Source of the DNA: an uncultured Muribaculaceae bacterium
GTDB lineage: Bacteria; Bacteroidota; Bacteroidia; Bacteroidales; Muribaculaceae
Direction of reading: 5' to 3'
Assembly: GCA_910587545.1 (NCBI GenBank)
Contig: CAJUMI010000033.1
Coordinates: 1 to 26,079 of the forward strand
DNA: 26,079 nucleotides
Each line of letters starts with the position of its first letter. The stretch's first letter is position 1. A program made the translations under genes and the position numbers. Of this stretch, positions 1 through 8,321 are shown one piece after another. The notes beneath the pieces are model-generated. The model saw only the letters and a program-made list of their open reading frames with translations. It was not told the DNA's origin and searched no databases.

Positions 1-53
1 ACTCCTCTTTCAAGAATGAAAATCTTGCGTCCTAGCCGATAGACGAATGGGCC
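1..53 (-). tRNA. tRNA-Glu (anticodon UUC), 3' end cut by the window edge
   Basis: Read on the minus strand from 53, the sequence begins GGCCCATTCGTC, the usual start of bacterial tRNA-Glu, and runs through a D arm and the anticodon arm. The anticodon stem CAAGA/TCTTG (27-23 and 15-11) closes a seven-base loop TTTTCAT (22-16), which places anticodon TTC at 20-18, so it decodes GAA/GAG. The variable loop and the start of the T arm follow, then the window ends, so the T loop and the 3' acceptor strand are not visible. A well-matched promoter sits 22 bases upstream. Identity is based on arm pairing and recalled similarity to tRNA-Glu; no covariance search was run. Confidence 0.93.
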
Positions 54-74
54 GTCAGCTTCTAAAAGCGAGTG

Positions 75-106
75 CAAATATAGAGACTTTTTCGGAAATA
101 GGCAAA
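75..106 (-). promoter_or_regulatory. Promoter of tRNA-Glu (Bacteroidetes -33/-7 type)
   Basis: On the minus strand there is a -33 TTTG (106-103), exactly 20 bases, then TATATTTG (82-75), a full match to TAnnTTTG. This is the published consensus for the Bacteroidetes primary sigma factor. Initiation would fall near 68-70, leaving a short 5' leader before the tRNA at 53. It is one of the best-matched promoters in the window, as expected for a stable RNA gene. Confidence 0.85.
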
Positions 107-221
107 GTTTTGCATAAAATCGGCCGTTATTTAAGATTTTTTTAGTAATTTTATCCTCAAATCGTTCTGCGACATCGGCCAACTCATAATCGGGCCATGT
201 CACAACGGTCATCACGACAGT

Positions 222-947
222 ATGTACGAGACTCTTCATTGCATCGCTCTGCGCACCATAAAATACAGCGATTCGCGCTCCATACTCTCGGCGTGGAGCG
301 CCGAGCGCGGCTATGTATCGTTTGCCATACCCTCGGGCAAGGGGCGGGAGGCTGCGAGACGCCGCGCTCTGACAATGCCTCTTGGCGCGTTTGAAGGCAT
401 CTGTGACGTGCGTCCCGACCGCGACGTGCTGTTTATCCGCGACATTAAGCCGATGTCTGTAGGCATGTCCATGATAAGCGATCCGGCCAAAATGGCCATG
501 GCCTTGTTTCTGTCCGAAGTGCTGGAGAAGCTGCTGCGCAACGCCGGACACGATGAACGGTTGTCGCTGACTGTCTTTGACACCGTCGACGCCCTAAACT
601 CGGCCGGGCCGCGCGGAGTCGCTAATTTCGCGCTATGGACGCTCTATCGGCTAACAATTCCGCTCGGCATCGAGCCCGACATGTCAGACTGGAAGAGAGG
701 CGCGCTGTTCGACATCGAAGCCGCCCGTTGGCGCATGTCAATGCCTTTGTCGGGCGACGCTTTCAGCGGCGACGAAGCCAAAGCCGTGAAGATGCTGAGC
801 CGGCTGACGCGCGCTAATATCGAACGTGTGCGTCTGACGCGCGTTGCGCGCCGCGCCCTGCTCGACGGACTCCTGCGCTACTACGACCTGCACTATTGCC
901 TCCTCAGCCCTCTCCACTCACTCGATGTCGTCAACGAACTGTTCTGA
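222..947 (+). CDS. recO: DNA repair protein RecO
   Basis: The 241-residue product matches Bacteroidetes RecO in length and layout. RecO binds DNA and RecR and helps load RecA onto SSB-coated single strands in RecF-pathway gap repair. The N-terminal OB fold is recognisable: MYETLHCIALRTIKYSDSRS, then a strand pattern typical of RecO (YVSFAIPSGKGREAARR, about 31-47) and LTMPLGAFEG. The helical C-terminal half (about 95-241) has the expected LLRYYDLHY ending but no zinc-type cysteine cluster, which I recall as usual for this phylum. The ATG at 222 is chosen because RecO proteins begin just before this first beta strand. No clear promoter is seen upstream. It is a single gene, divergent from tRNA-Glu. 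An overlapping ATG at 197 is out of frame. Confidence 0.88.
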   Translation: MYETLHCIALRTIKYSDSRSILSAWSAERGYVSFAIPSGKGREAARRRALTMPLGAFEGICDVRPDRDVLFIRDIKPMSVGMSMISDPAKMAMALFLSEVLEKLLRNAGHDERLSLTVFDTVDALNSAGPRGVANFALWTLYRLTIPLGIEPDMSDWKRGALFDIEAARWRMSMPLSGDAFSGDEAKAVKMLSRLTRANIERVRLTRVARRALLDGLLRYYDLHYCLLSPLHSLDVVNELF

Positions 948-951
948 AAGA

Positions 952-1236
952 TTAGGCAAGAACACAAGCCTCACCGAACCAATACTTTGCGGCCGCCAAT
1001 GATATAGACACCGTGCCGGGAGCCACCACTGTAACGATGCCGTCAGTGTCTACCTTAGCGTTCTCAGAAAGGACTGAAACGTGGAGACTTACTGTTGAAC
1101 CAACCTCGACTTCGCCCACTAACGGTTCTACAGATACCGATGTCGGCCTTACTCCAACATATACAGTCACGGACGCTGAGCTTACAGTTCCAATTATGTA
1201 ATCCACTGCCGTAAGGACATAGACTCCTTCAGAAAG
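952..1236 (-). pseudogene. Remnant of a surface protein with a BIG2-like Ig domain
   Basis: Directly after the folK stop codon, and in the same frame, the minus strand reads about 94 residues to a TAA at 954-952. It begins LSEGVYVLTA, reminiscent of Bacteroidetes secretion-tail sequences (GVYV). It then gives PTSVSVEP...VEVGSTVSLHVSVLSENA, the front of a bacterial Ig-like group 2 domain, and VDTDGIVTVVAPGTVSI, its end. The central 'TWSSSNPSVAT' portion normally between these halves is missing, about 16 residues. There is no ATG (only a GTG at 1206), no signal peptide and no convincing promoter. This looks like debris of a larger extracellular protein. It could instead be a short expressed ORF, but I think that is unlikely. 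Confidence 0.45.
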
Positions 1237-1725
1237 TCAGGAATAATGAAAAGACAGCATTTCGGGGGCGGTCAATCCAAAGATGGGATGGCGCCACGAG
1301 GGGTCGAGAGCGGCCATAGGTTCGAGCACGAAGCGCCGCAGATGCATGCGCGGATGCGGCAGCTGTAGCTCTGGAGTGTCGACCACTTTGTCGTCGACAG
1401 CTATAAGATCGATGTCGACCGCTCGGTCGGCATAACTGCCGTCGGCATGTCTGTGGGGTGCATCGGAAATCTCTTGTTCCGTCGCCTGCAGACTGAGCAG
1501 TATAGTCTCGGGATCGGTATCGCCGGGAACGTCGACCATCAGACCGAGATTCAGGAAGCGGTTGTCGGAGCTGAAGCCCCAGGCCTCGCTCTCGATCAGG
1601 GGAGCCAATCTGATCTCCGCGTTGCCGTCGGGGTCAAGACGCACCGCAAGAGCAGCGACCGCGCGCTCTATCAGAGCCGCGCGGTCGCCTGTATTTGAAC
1701 CGATGTTGACGTGGATTCTCGACAT
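1237..1725 (-). CDS. folK: 2-amino-4-hydroxy-6-hydroxymethyldihydropteridine diphosphokinase
   Basis: The 162-residue product is HPPK, which transfers pyrophosphate from ATP to 6-hydroxymethyl-7,8-dihydropterin, the step before dihydropteroate synthase in folate synthesis. Family landmarks appear in order: IGSNTGDR near the start, ESEAWGF and the NRFLN strand (pterin pocket), the DRAVDIDLIAVDD segment carrying the two metal-binding aspartates, and LPHPRMHLRRFVLEPMAAL, the family signature. Length is normal (E. coli about 159). Its ATG overlaps the infB stop by one base (TGATG at 1727-1723), so it is probably translated by coupling as the last gene of rimP-nusA-infB-folK. FolP is not in the window. 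Confidence 0.95.
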   Translation of the reverse strand: MSRIHVNIGSNTGDRAALIERAVAALAVRLDPDGNAEIRLAPLIESEAWGFSSDNRFLNLGLMVDVPGDTDPETILLSLQATEQEISDAPHRHADGSYADRAVDIDLIAVDDKVVDTPELQLPHPRMHLRRFVLEPMAALDPSWRHPIFGLTAPEMLSFHYS

Positions 1726-4631
1726 CAGAGTGTGCGGTTCACTTCGACTTCCTCAAAGCCCTCGATGAGGTCGCCGATCTTGAGATCGTTATAACCAGAG
1801 ATCGACAGACCGCAGTCGTAGCCCGAAGTCACTTCCTTGACATCGTCCTTGAAGCGTTTGAGCGAACCGAGGTCGCCGGTGTAGCGCACGATGCCGTCGC
1901 GGATAAGGCGCACCTTGTTGCCACGCTTGATCTTGCCTTCGCGCACGACAGCGCCTGCGATAGTGCCGACTTTCGAGATATGGAATGTCTCCATGACTTC
2001 GGCCGTGCCGGTGATCTCTTCCTTTATCTCGGGAGCGAGCATGCCGGCCATGGCGTCCTTGACCTCCTCGATGGCCTGATAGATGATCGAATAGAGACGT
2101 ATCTGAACACCTTCGCGCTCGGCCGCGCGGCGGGCAGCCAGTGACGGACGCACCTGGAAACCGATGATGACGGCGTCGGATGCGGCGGCGAGGGTAACGT
2201 CGCTTTCGGAGATCTCGCCTACGGCTTTGTGGAGCACATTGACCTGGATCTCATCAGTCGAGAGCTTGATGAGTGAGTCTGACAGCGCTTCGATCGAACC
2301 GTCGACGTCGCCTTTGACAATGATATTGAGTTCCTGGAAGTTGCCGATCGCACGGCGGCGTCCGATATCCTCGAGGGTGAGGATCTTGGTCGTGCGCAAC
2401 CCCTGCTCACGCTGGAGCTGAGTGCGCTTGTTAGCTATTTCGCGGGCCTCCTGCTCTGAGTCGAGCACATTGAAGGTGTCGCCGGCCGTCGGCGCGCCGT
2501 TAAGGCCGAGAATAAGAGCCGGAGTGGCGGGACCTGCCTCGGTGATGCGCTGATCGCGTTCGTTGAACATTGCCTTGACCTTGCCGAAATGGTTTCCGGC
2601 GAGGACGATGTCGCCGACATGCAGTGTGCCGTTCTGGACCAGAACATTGGCCACATAGCCGCGTCCTTTGTCAAGCGTAGATTCGATGATAGCGCCGGTG
2701 GCATTACGGTTGGGGTTGGCCTTGAGTTCGAGCAGTTCGGCCTCGAGGAGCACTTTTTCCATAAGCTCATCGACCCCGAGACCTTTCTTAGCAGAAATAT
2801 CCTGAGACTGATACTTTCCGCCCCACTCTTCCACGAGATAATTCATCGCGGCAAGTTCTTCTTTGATCTTGTCGGGGTTTGCATGGGGCTTGTCTATCTT
2901 ATTGATCGCAAATACGATGGGAACGCCCGCAGCCGAAGCGTGATTGATGGCTTCGATGGTCTGGGGCATAACGCTGTCGTCGGCGGCGACTATGATGATA
3001 CAGATATCGGTGATCTTTGCGCCGCGGGCACGCATCGCTGTAAATGCTTCGTGACCCGGTGTGTCGAGGAAGGTGATATGACGTCCGTCGGCCAGAGTGA
3101 CGCTGTAGGATCCGATATGCTGAGTGATACCGCCGGCCTCGCCCGCGATGACATTGGCATGGCGGATGTAGTCGAGCAGCGAGGTCTTGCCGTGGTCGAC
3201 GTGGCCCATGACTGTAACGATAGGCGGACGGTTGACCAGATCGGCCTCTGTGTCCTCTTCCTGCTGGATAGCCTGAGCCACTTCGGCCGATACATATTCG
3301 GTCTCGAAGCCGAATTCATCGGCCACGATATTTATGGTCTCGGCGTCGAGGCGCTGATTGATCGACACCATCACACCGAGGTTCATACAGGTAGCGATGA
3401 CGTTGTTGATGGGAACGTCCATCATCAGCGCGAGATCGTTGGCGGTCACAAACTCTGTGAGCTTCAGCACACGGCTTTCAGCCATTTCGGCCTGAGCGGC
3501 CTCACGCTCGCGGTTGGCGACCATCTCGCGTTTTTCCTTGCGCCACTTTGCGCCACGCTTGAGAGCCTTATCCTTGTTGGTCAGACGCGCAAGCGTCTCT
3601 TTAACCTGCTTCGATACGTCCTCGTCGCTCACTTCGACATACTGCTGAGCCGGACGGCGGTCGCCGCGTTTCTTGTCTTTGGGCGTGTTCTTGCCGCCAC
3701 GAGATTGCTGAGTCCGGTCTCCTCCCTGACCGGCTGAGCGCTGGTTGCGTTCGTTCTGTGCTGCCTGCTGACCCGTCTTTTCGATATCGATTTTCTCCTT
3801 GCCGCCGATGCGCTTGCGCTTCTTGCGGTCGCCCTGAGATCCGTCGCCCGACTGCGCTAATCTGGAGTTACGGTCATTACGACGTTCTTCCTTGCTTTTC
3901 TTTTTTGGCCGGGTCGACTGATTGATGGCGTCGAGATCGATCTTGCCTACGACATTGATGCTCGGACCCGCAACCTTACGCTCAATAGCGAATACCTCGG
4001 GCTCTGCTTTGACAGCAGTCGCGGGTTTGGCTTCGGGTTTGGGCTCTGGCTTGGGTTCGGGACTGACAGCGGGCTTGACATCTGCCTGGGACTCTGATTT
4101 CGGAGCCGTAGCAGGCTTCGGATCCTGCTTGGGCGCATGGGTGACCTCGGCTTTGGGCTCGGGGGTCGGCGCCGGTGCCGGTGCCGGAGCGGGAGCCGGC
4201 TTCTCGACTTCGGTCTTAGCCTCGGGTGCGGGCTCGGGTTTCGGTTCGGACGCCTGTTGGACGACCGGTTGCGGCTCCGGAGCCTTGGGAGTCTCTGCTT
4301 TTTTCACGACAGGATTGCCTTTTTTGTCAAGTTCCAGTTTGCCGAGTATGCGCGGACCAGCAGCAGTTTCGGTCTTTACGGGCTCTTCGGCTTTGGGAGC
4401 CTCGCTTTTCTTGGGAGTTGCGGGTGCAGGCTTGGGAGCGCGCACGCCGACCTGAGGCTTCATGTCCTTATCATGCTTGAACTCACTCATCAGCAAGGCC
4501 ACGACGTCGTCCTCGACACGTGTGTTGGGACTAACGTCGATGCTGATGTTTTTTTTGCGCAAAAACTCTATGACCGTGGGGAGGGCCACGTTAAGGTCTT
4601 TTGCTAATGTACTGATTCTAGTTTTCGCCAT
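1725..4631 (-). CDS. infB: Translation initiation factor IF-2
   Basis: The 968-residue GTPase brings initiator tRNA to the small ribosomal subunit and promotes subunit joining. Residues 1-55 form the IF2 N-terminal domain (MAKTRISTLAKDLNVALPTVIEFL). Residues about 60-240 are a low-complexity Pro/Ala/Lys/Glu linker containing an alternating AP run, and about 245-340 are a very basic, Gln-rich stretch. The G domain has GHVDHGKT at 476-483 (P loop), DTPGHE from 523 and NKID at 577-580. Beta-barrel domain II, domain III and the C-terminal tRNA-binding domain follow to ...VEVNRTL. Linkers of this length are common in Bacteroidetes IF-2. It lies 121 bases after nusA. That gap shows no promoter I can support, so cotranscription with rimP-nusA is likely. 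Confidence 0.98.
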   Translation of the reverse strand: MAKTRISTLAKDLNVALPTVIEFLRKKNISIDVSPNTRVEDDVVALLMSEFKHDKDMKPQVGVRAPKPAPATPKKSEAPKAEEPVKTETAAGPRILGKLELDKKGNPVVKKAETPKAPEPQPVVQQASEPKPEPAPEAKTEVEKPAPAPAPAPAPTPEPKAEVTHAPKQDPKPATAPKSESQADVKPAVSPEPKPEPKPEAKPATAVKAEPEVFAIERKVAGPSINVVGKIDLDAINQSTRPKKKSKEERRNDRNSRLAQSGDGSQGDRKKRKRIGGKEKIDIEKTGQQAAQNERNQRSAGQGGDRTQQSRGGKNTPKDKKRGDRRPAQQYVEVSDEDVSKQVKETLARLTNKDKALKRGAKWRKEKREMVANREREAAQAEMAESRVLKLTEFVTANDLALMMDVPINNVIATCMNLGVMVSINQRLDAETINIVADEFGFETEYVSAEVAQAIQQEEDTEADLVNRPPIVTVMGHVDHGKTSLLDYIRHANVIAGEAGGITQHIGSYSVTLADGRHITFLDTPGHEAFTAMRARGAKITDICIIIVAADDSVMPQTIEAINHASAAGVPIVFAINKIDKPHANPDKIKEELAAMNYLVEEWGGKYQSQDISAKKGLGVDELMEKVLLEAELLELKANPNRNATGAIIESTLDKGRGYVANVLVQNGTLHVGDIVLAGNHFGKVKAMFNERDQRITEAGPATPALILGLNGAPTAGDTFNVLDSEQEAREIANKRTQLQREQGLRTTKILTLEDIGRRRAIGNFQELNIIVKGDVDGSIEALSDSLIKLSTDEIQVNVLHKAVGEISESDVTLAAASDAVIIGFQVRPSLAARRAAEREGVQIRLYSIIYQAIEEVKDAMAGMLAPEIKEEITGTAEVMETFHISKVGTIAGAVVREGKIKRGNKVRLIRDGIVRYTGDLGSLKRFKDDVKEVTSGYDCGLSISGYNDLKIGDLIEGFEEVEVNRTL

Positions 4632-4752
4632 ATATTTATGTCTATGATCGGCAGGCCTGACTTGCAGCAGAGCGTGGCGCGATATCGTTGTTTAGCGTTA
4701 TTGTTGTTGTTTTATAATATGATTGGCGCGTCGGGAGAGCAGTGTCTTAGGC

Positions 4753-6012
4753 TCAGTCTTCGAACTCAGCCTTGAGGATAGAGATGACATTGTCGACTGT
4801 CGACTCTTCGAGGTCGGCCTTTTCGATGAGCATCTCGCGTGGAGCGTTGAGTACGCTTTTGGCGGTGACAAGTCCTATATTCATAAGGGCCTCGATCACC
4901 CATTCGTCGATTTCATCCTTGAATTCCTCCAGGTAAATATCTTCCTCGACAACTGTTTCTTCGGCATCGCGGTAGACGTCGATCACATATCCGGTCAGCA
5001 TAGAGGCGAGTTTGATGTTGAGGCCGTTTTTACCTATAGCGAGCGAGACTTCTTCGGGACGCAGGAAAACCTCGGCTTTCTTTTCATCCTCATCAAGACG
5101 GATCGAGGAAATCTTGGCAGGAGAGAGCGCGCGCTGGATAAACAGCGACGGATTGTTGGTATAGTTGATCACGTCGATGTTCTCGTTGCGCAGTTCGCGG
5201 ACGATGCCGTGGATGCGCGAACCGCGTACACCGACGCATGCGCCTACGGGATCGATACGGTCGTCATAGCTCTCGACGGCGATTTTGGCACGCTCGCCGG
5301 GGATGCGGGCAACCGCACGGATGTTGATCAGACCGTCGTGGATTTCGGGAACTTCGAGTTCGAACAGGCGGCGCAGGAAATTCTCGTTCGTACGCGAGAC
5401 GGTGATCTTGGGATTGTTGTTCTTGTTGTCTACGTTGGCGATCACGGCGCGGACAGTCTCGCCTTTGCGGAAGAAGTCGCCGGGGATCGACTCGCTCTTG
5501 GGCAGGAGCAGTTCGTTTTTGTCATCGTCGAGCAACAGAGTCTCTTTCGACCAGGTCTGATAGACCTCGCCGCTGACGAGCTCGCCTTCGAGTTCCTTGA
5601 ATTTATTGTAGACGGCCTCCTTCTGGAGATCGAGGATCTTAGACTGGAGTGTCTGGCGGAGATTAAGGATCGCGCGGCGGCCGAACTTCTCGAAGATGAT
5701 TTCCTTGGTATGCTCTTCGCCGACTTCGGCATCGGGGTCGTCGTCAGCGCGGGCATCGCTCAGCGATATCTGCATATTGGGATCCGAGACCTCACCGTCG
5801 GGCACGACCATAAGGTTCTGGAATATCTGCACGTCGCCTTTGTCGGGGTTAAGGATCACGTCGAGATTTTCGTCAGTGCCAAACATTTTTGCCAATACAT
5901 TGCGGAACGACTCTTCGAGCACGCTGATCATTGTCGTCTTGTCGATATTCTTGAGTTCCTTGAACTCGGCGAACTGTTCGACCATATTCGGAGTTGCCTC
6001 TTTCTTTGCCAT
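4753..6012 (-). CDS. nusA: Transcription termination/antitermination factor NusA
   Basis: The 419-residue RNA polymerase-binding factor affects pausing, termination and antitermination. The N-terminal RNAP-binding domain covers about 1-130, starting MAKKEATPNMVEQFAEFKEL. An S1 domain follows (about 145-205, from GELVSGEVYQTW). KH1 contains GVRGSRI (261-267) and KH2 contains IGKNG (326-330). The tail (355-419) is acidic with a helix-hairpin-helix-like segment ending ILKAEFED, shorter than the two acidic repeats of E. coli NusA (495 residues), as is normal outside Proteobacteria. The gene starts 52 bases after rimP and precedes infB, the classic order. Whether NusA acts on the hairpin at the start of its own mRNA is speculative. 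Confidence 0.97.
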   Translation of the reverse strand: MAKKEATPNMVEQFAEFKELKNIDKTTMISVLEESFRNVLAKMFGTDENLDVILNPDKGDVQIFQNLMVVPDGEVSDPNMQISLSDARADDDPDAEVGEEHTKEIIFEKFGRRAILNLRQTLQSKILDLQKEAVYNKFKELEGELVSGEVYQTWSKETLLLDDDKNELLLPKSESIPGDFFRKGETVRAVIANVDNKNNNPKITVSRTNENFLRRLFELEVPEIHDGLINIRAVARIPGERAKIAVESYDDRIDPVGACVGVRGSRIHGIVRELRNENIDVINYTNNPSLFIQRALSPAKISSIRLDEDEKKAEVFLRPEEVSLAIGKNGLNIKLASMLTGYVIDVYRDAEETVVEEDIYLEEFKDEIDEWVIEALMNIGLVTAKSVLNAPREMLIEKADLEESTVDNVISILKAEFED

Positions 6013-6064
6013 GTTTTTTTGTTGTGAGATGTATTTTTTGTTTTATTTCTATTTCAACCGATGA

Positions 6065-6532
6065 TTATCTAAAGTCAATCCTGTAGGTCACACTTTTGCA
6101 GTCGGCGTAGCCGAAAGTCTGAGGCACCTGTTCGATGACCGGACGCTTGGCGCCTTCGTGTTTCACCTTGGTCGGCACTTCGACGGTGAACGTTTCGTCA
6201 CCGGCCTCGACAAGACGTCCTGAGAGTTTTCGGCCGTCGCGTGTGAGCACCTCGACGTCATTGCCGATGTTTTTCACATACTGAGCCTTGACCTTGAAAG
6301 GCGAGGTAAGACCGGCTGATCCGACTTCGAGCTGATAGTCCTCTACATCGCGGTCAAACACAGACTCTATCCTGCGTGTGATGTCCACACAAGTGTCTAT
6401 ATCCACGCCGTTGACCGAATCAAGTTCCACGACAATATTGTTGTCGGGCTTGACTGCGATATCTACGACGAAAAGCTCAGTACCATTGATAGCGTCTTCT
6501 ACGGTTTTTACCAATAACTCTTTGTCAATCAT
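6065..6532 (-). CDS. rimP: Ribosome maturation factor RimP
   Basis: The 155-residue protein has the two-domain RimP layout. RimP assists assembly of the 30S subunit. The N-terminal alpha/beta domain carries LFVVDIAVKPDNNIVVELDS followed by VDIDTCVDITRRIESVFD, the family's characteristic 'D...C..I.R.IE..LD' helix, and then YQLEVGSAGLTSPFK, which corresponds to the LEVSSPG(L/I)xxPL hallmark. The C-terminal SH3-like barrel spans about 85-155. It is the first gene of the rimP-nusA-infB-folK operon and the usual neighbour of nusA. A promoter (6631-6600) and a strong hairpin (6586-6558) lie in the 68 bases before its ATG. Confidence 0.94.
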   Translation of the reverse strand: MIDKELLVKTVEDAINGTELFVVDIAVKPDNNIVVELDSVNGVDIDTCVDITRRIESVFDRDVEDYQLEVGSAGLTSPFKVKAQYVKNIGNDVEVLTRDGRKLSGRLVEAGDETFTVEVPTKVKHEGAKRPVIEQVPQTFGYADCKSVTYRIDFR

Positions 6533-6557
6533 TTTATTGATACGTTAAATTAAACAA

Positions 6558-6586
6558 AGCGGAGGAAGCGTCAGCTCCCTCCGGCT
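6558..6586 (-). promoter_or_regulatory. Strong hairpin in the 5' leader of the rimP-nusA-infB mRNA
   Basis: Read on the minus strand, GGAGGGAGC (6582-6574) pairs with GCTTCCTCC (6569-6561) over nine pairs with one G-U, closing a TGAC loop. An outer AGC/GCT (6586-6584 and 6560-6558) extends the stem past one bulged C. If transcription starts near 6595 from the promoter at 6600-6631, this structure lies within the first about 40 bases of the mRNA and ends about 25 bases before the rimP ATG. It lacks a trailing U tract, so it is not a standard terminator. It could stabilise the mRNA end or be a target for feedback control. Confidence 0.5.
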
Positions 6587-6599
6587 CTATATTGCTTTG

Positions 6600-6631
6600 C
6601 AAAGATAGTGTTTTTTTCGCGCGTTGTCAAT
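6600..6631 (-). promoter_or_regulatory. Promoter of the rimP-nusA-infB-folK operon
   Basis: The minus strand shows TATCTTTG (6607-6600), a full match to the Bacteroidetes -7 element TAnnTTTG. Twenty bases upstream is ATTG (6631-6628), three of four bases of the -33 TTTG. The predicted start near 6595 leaves a leader of about 60 bases containing the hairpin. The 301-base space to asnA holds this promoter, the asnA promoter and A/T-rich sequence; I see no ORF there. Confidence 0.7.
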
Positions 6632-6787
6632 TATATATATGCAAGAGGTGAGGATGCCGCCCGAATTTTCATCTTATTTATATATTTTTAACTATAATTT
6701 CATCGCTTTTAGACCCCCCCGAAGGTCAATAAAATCGATATGCAGATATTTTCGAATATATCATCGCATATTTCCACAATTTATTTA

Positions 6788-6795
6788 TATCTTTG
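6788..6795 (+). promoter_or_regulatory. -7 element of the asnA promoter
   Basis: TATCTTTG is a full match to TAnnTTTG and lies 38 bases before the asnA ATG. No TTTG is found at the expected 19-21 bases upstream, so the -33 element is weak or absent. Initiation near 6801 is predicted. Confidence 0.55.
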
Positions 6796-6833
6796 TGCAA
6801 TTTGCAATACAACAAGTAAAATAACGAAACATC

Positions 6834-7868
6834 ATGCCATTAATAATTCCACGAAAATATAAGCGCAAGCTGTTGACCGAGACAACCGAAATAGCTATCA
6901 AACAGATAAAGGAAGAATTTCAGAGCGCCCTCGCCGAGGCGCTGAAACTGCGCAGAGTCACGGCTCCGCTCTTCGTCGAGTCGGGAACTGGCATCAACGA
7001 CGACCTCAACGGCACCGAACATGCCGTCAGTTTCACCATCGACGCGATGGAGGGCCGACGAGCCGAAGTGGTCCATTCGCTTGCCAAGTGGAAACGCGCC
7101 AAGCTCGCCGCCTACGACATCGCTCCGGGCTTCGGCATCTATACTGACATGAACGCCATCCGCACATTCGAAGATCTCGACAATATCCACTCGCTCTACG
7201 TCGACCAGTGGGACTGGGAGAAAACAATAGCCCTCAACGACCGCAATCTCGAATACCTCAAGAAAACCGTACGCGAAATCTACGGTGCAATCAAGCGCAT
7301 AGAAGAAACGATCTTCAGGACCTATCCCCATATCACCCCCACTCTGCCCGACGAGATCAGCTTTTTCCACGCCCAGGAGCTGCTCGACAGATATCCCGGC
7401 CTTACGCCGCGCGAACGCGAAACGGAAATCACCCGTAAGTACGGCGCCGTGTTCATTATCGGCATCGGAGGCCGACTTTCAGACGGCCAAGCCCACGACG
7501 GACGCGCGCCCGACTACGACGACTGGAGCACGCCCAACTCCGACGGCTACAACGGCCTCAATGGCGATATCGTGTTATGGAACCGCGTGCTCGACATTCC
7601 CTTCGAAATCTCATCGATGGGCATCCGCGTAAGCCCCGAGTCGCTTGCCAGGCAACTTGAATTGCGCGGGTGTCCGGAACGCAGCGGCCTCGCATTCCAC
7701 CGCTCGCTGCTCAACGGCGAACTCCCGTCATCGATCGGAGGAGGCATCGGTCAGAGCCGCCTCTGCATGTTCATCCTTCAGAAAGCCCACATCGGAGAAG
7801 TACAGGCTTCGATATGGCCGCACGAACAGATCGAGGCGTGCCACAATGCGGGCATCGACCTGCTATGA
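6834..7868 (+). CDS. asnA: Aspartate--ammonia ligase (asparagine synthetase A)
   Basis: The 344-residue enzyme makes asparagine from aspartate, ammonia and ATP through an aspartyl-AMP intermediate. It has a class II aminoacyl-tRNA-synthetase-like fold. Clear AsnA signatures are PLFVESGTGINDDLNG (about 45-60), RAEVVHSLAKWKR, IYTDMNAIR, and the C-terminal FHRSLLNGELPSSIGGGIGQSRLCMF with HIGEVQASIW. E. coli AsnA is 330 residues, so length is normal. The start is the first ATG after a good -7 element and gives the expected MPLIIPRKYKRKLL N-terminus. It is transcribed alone, divergent from rimP, and its TGA (7866-7868) directly abuts the dtd stop codon on the other strand. Confidence 0.97.
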   Translation: MPLIIPRKYKRKLLTETTEIAIKQIKEEFQSALAEALKLRRVTAPLFVESGTGINDDLNGTEHAVSFTIDAMEGRRAEVVHSLAKWKRAKLAAYDIAPGFGIYTDMNAIRTFEDLDNIHSLYVDQWDWEKTIALNDRNLEYLKKTVREIYGAIKRIEETIFRTYPHITPTLPDEISFFHAQELLDRYPGLTPRERETEITRKYGAVFIIGIGGRLSDGQAHDGRAPDYDDWSTPNSDGYNGLNGDIVLWNRVLDIPFEISSMGIRVSPESLARQLELRGCPERSGLAFHRSLLNGELPSSIGGGIGQSRLCMFILQKAHIGEVQASIWPHEQIEACHNAGIDLL

Positions 7869-8321
7869 TCACTCCCTGAGTCTCGAATCGATAATGATTG
7901 TGACTGGACCGTCGTTGACGAGCGAGACTTTCATGTCGGCTCCGAAGCGACCCTGCCCGGTTTTCCTTCCGAGCAGAACGCCGACCTTACGACAATAAGA
8001 TTCATACATCGGCACAGCCACGTCATGACCTGCCGCCCTGATATAACTCGGACGATTACCCTTGCGCGTCGACGCGGTGAGTGTAAACTGACTGACGGCC
8101 AGTACCTCGCCGCCGACATCAGAGACAGAGCGGTTCATAACTCCGGCTTCGTCCTCAAAAATTCTGAGCGCCACGGTCTTCGCCGCGAGCCAATCGACAT
8201 CGGCCTCTGTATCGCCATGTTCCACACCGACCAGAACAAGCAGACCGCGCCCGATCGCTCCGACCACTTCTCCGTCGATCGTAACCGACGCCTCACCGAC
8301 TCTTTGGATTACAAGTCTCAT
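7869..8321 (-). CDS. dtd: D-aminoacyl-tRNA deacylase
   Basis: The 150-residue DTD removes D-amino acids (and glycine from mischarged tRNA-Ala) from tRNAs, a proofreading step. The protein begins MRLVIQRVGEASVTIDGE and carries both family signatures: SQFTL at 77-81 and NDGPVT at 136-141, whose Gly-Pro forms the cis-proline chiral filter. The length equals that of the E. coli enzyme (about 145). Its stop touches the asnA stop with no spacer. It lies 174 bases downstream of uvrC in the same direction and may have its own promoter at 8414-8421. Confidence 0.96.
   Translation of the reverse strand: MRLVIQRVGEASVTIDGEVVGAIGRGLLVLVGVEHGDTEADVDWLAAKTVALRIFEDEAGVMNRSVSDVGGEVLAVSQFTLTASTRKGNRPSYIRAAGHDVAVPMYESYCRKVGVLLGRKTGQGRFGADMKVSLVNDGPVTIIIDSRLRE

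Noticed and set aside
2589..3737. 382-codon open frame on the plus strand
   Set aside because: Lies within infB on the opposite strand, over its G domain; no independent support.
4513..4523. CACGTG core in infB as a second parS
   Set aside because: The flanking bases do not match TGTTT/AAACA; the same is true of the CACGTG near 16197.
3922..4607. Gly/Ser-rich and Arg/Gly-rich plus-strand frames
   Set aside because: They are complements of the Pro/Ala/Lys/Glu linker of IF-2, which gives low-complexity sequence in other frames.
4632..4752. Internal promoter between nusA and infB
   Set aside because: No TAnnTTTG-type element was found in this gap on the minus strand; cotranscription is the simpler reading.
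4723..6027. 434-codon open frame on the plus strand
   Set aside because: Antisense to the whole of nusA; the acidic, repetitive product has no family features.
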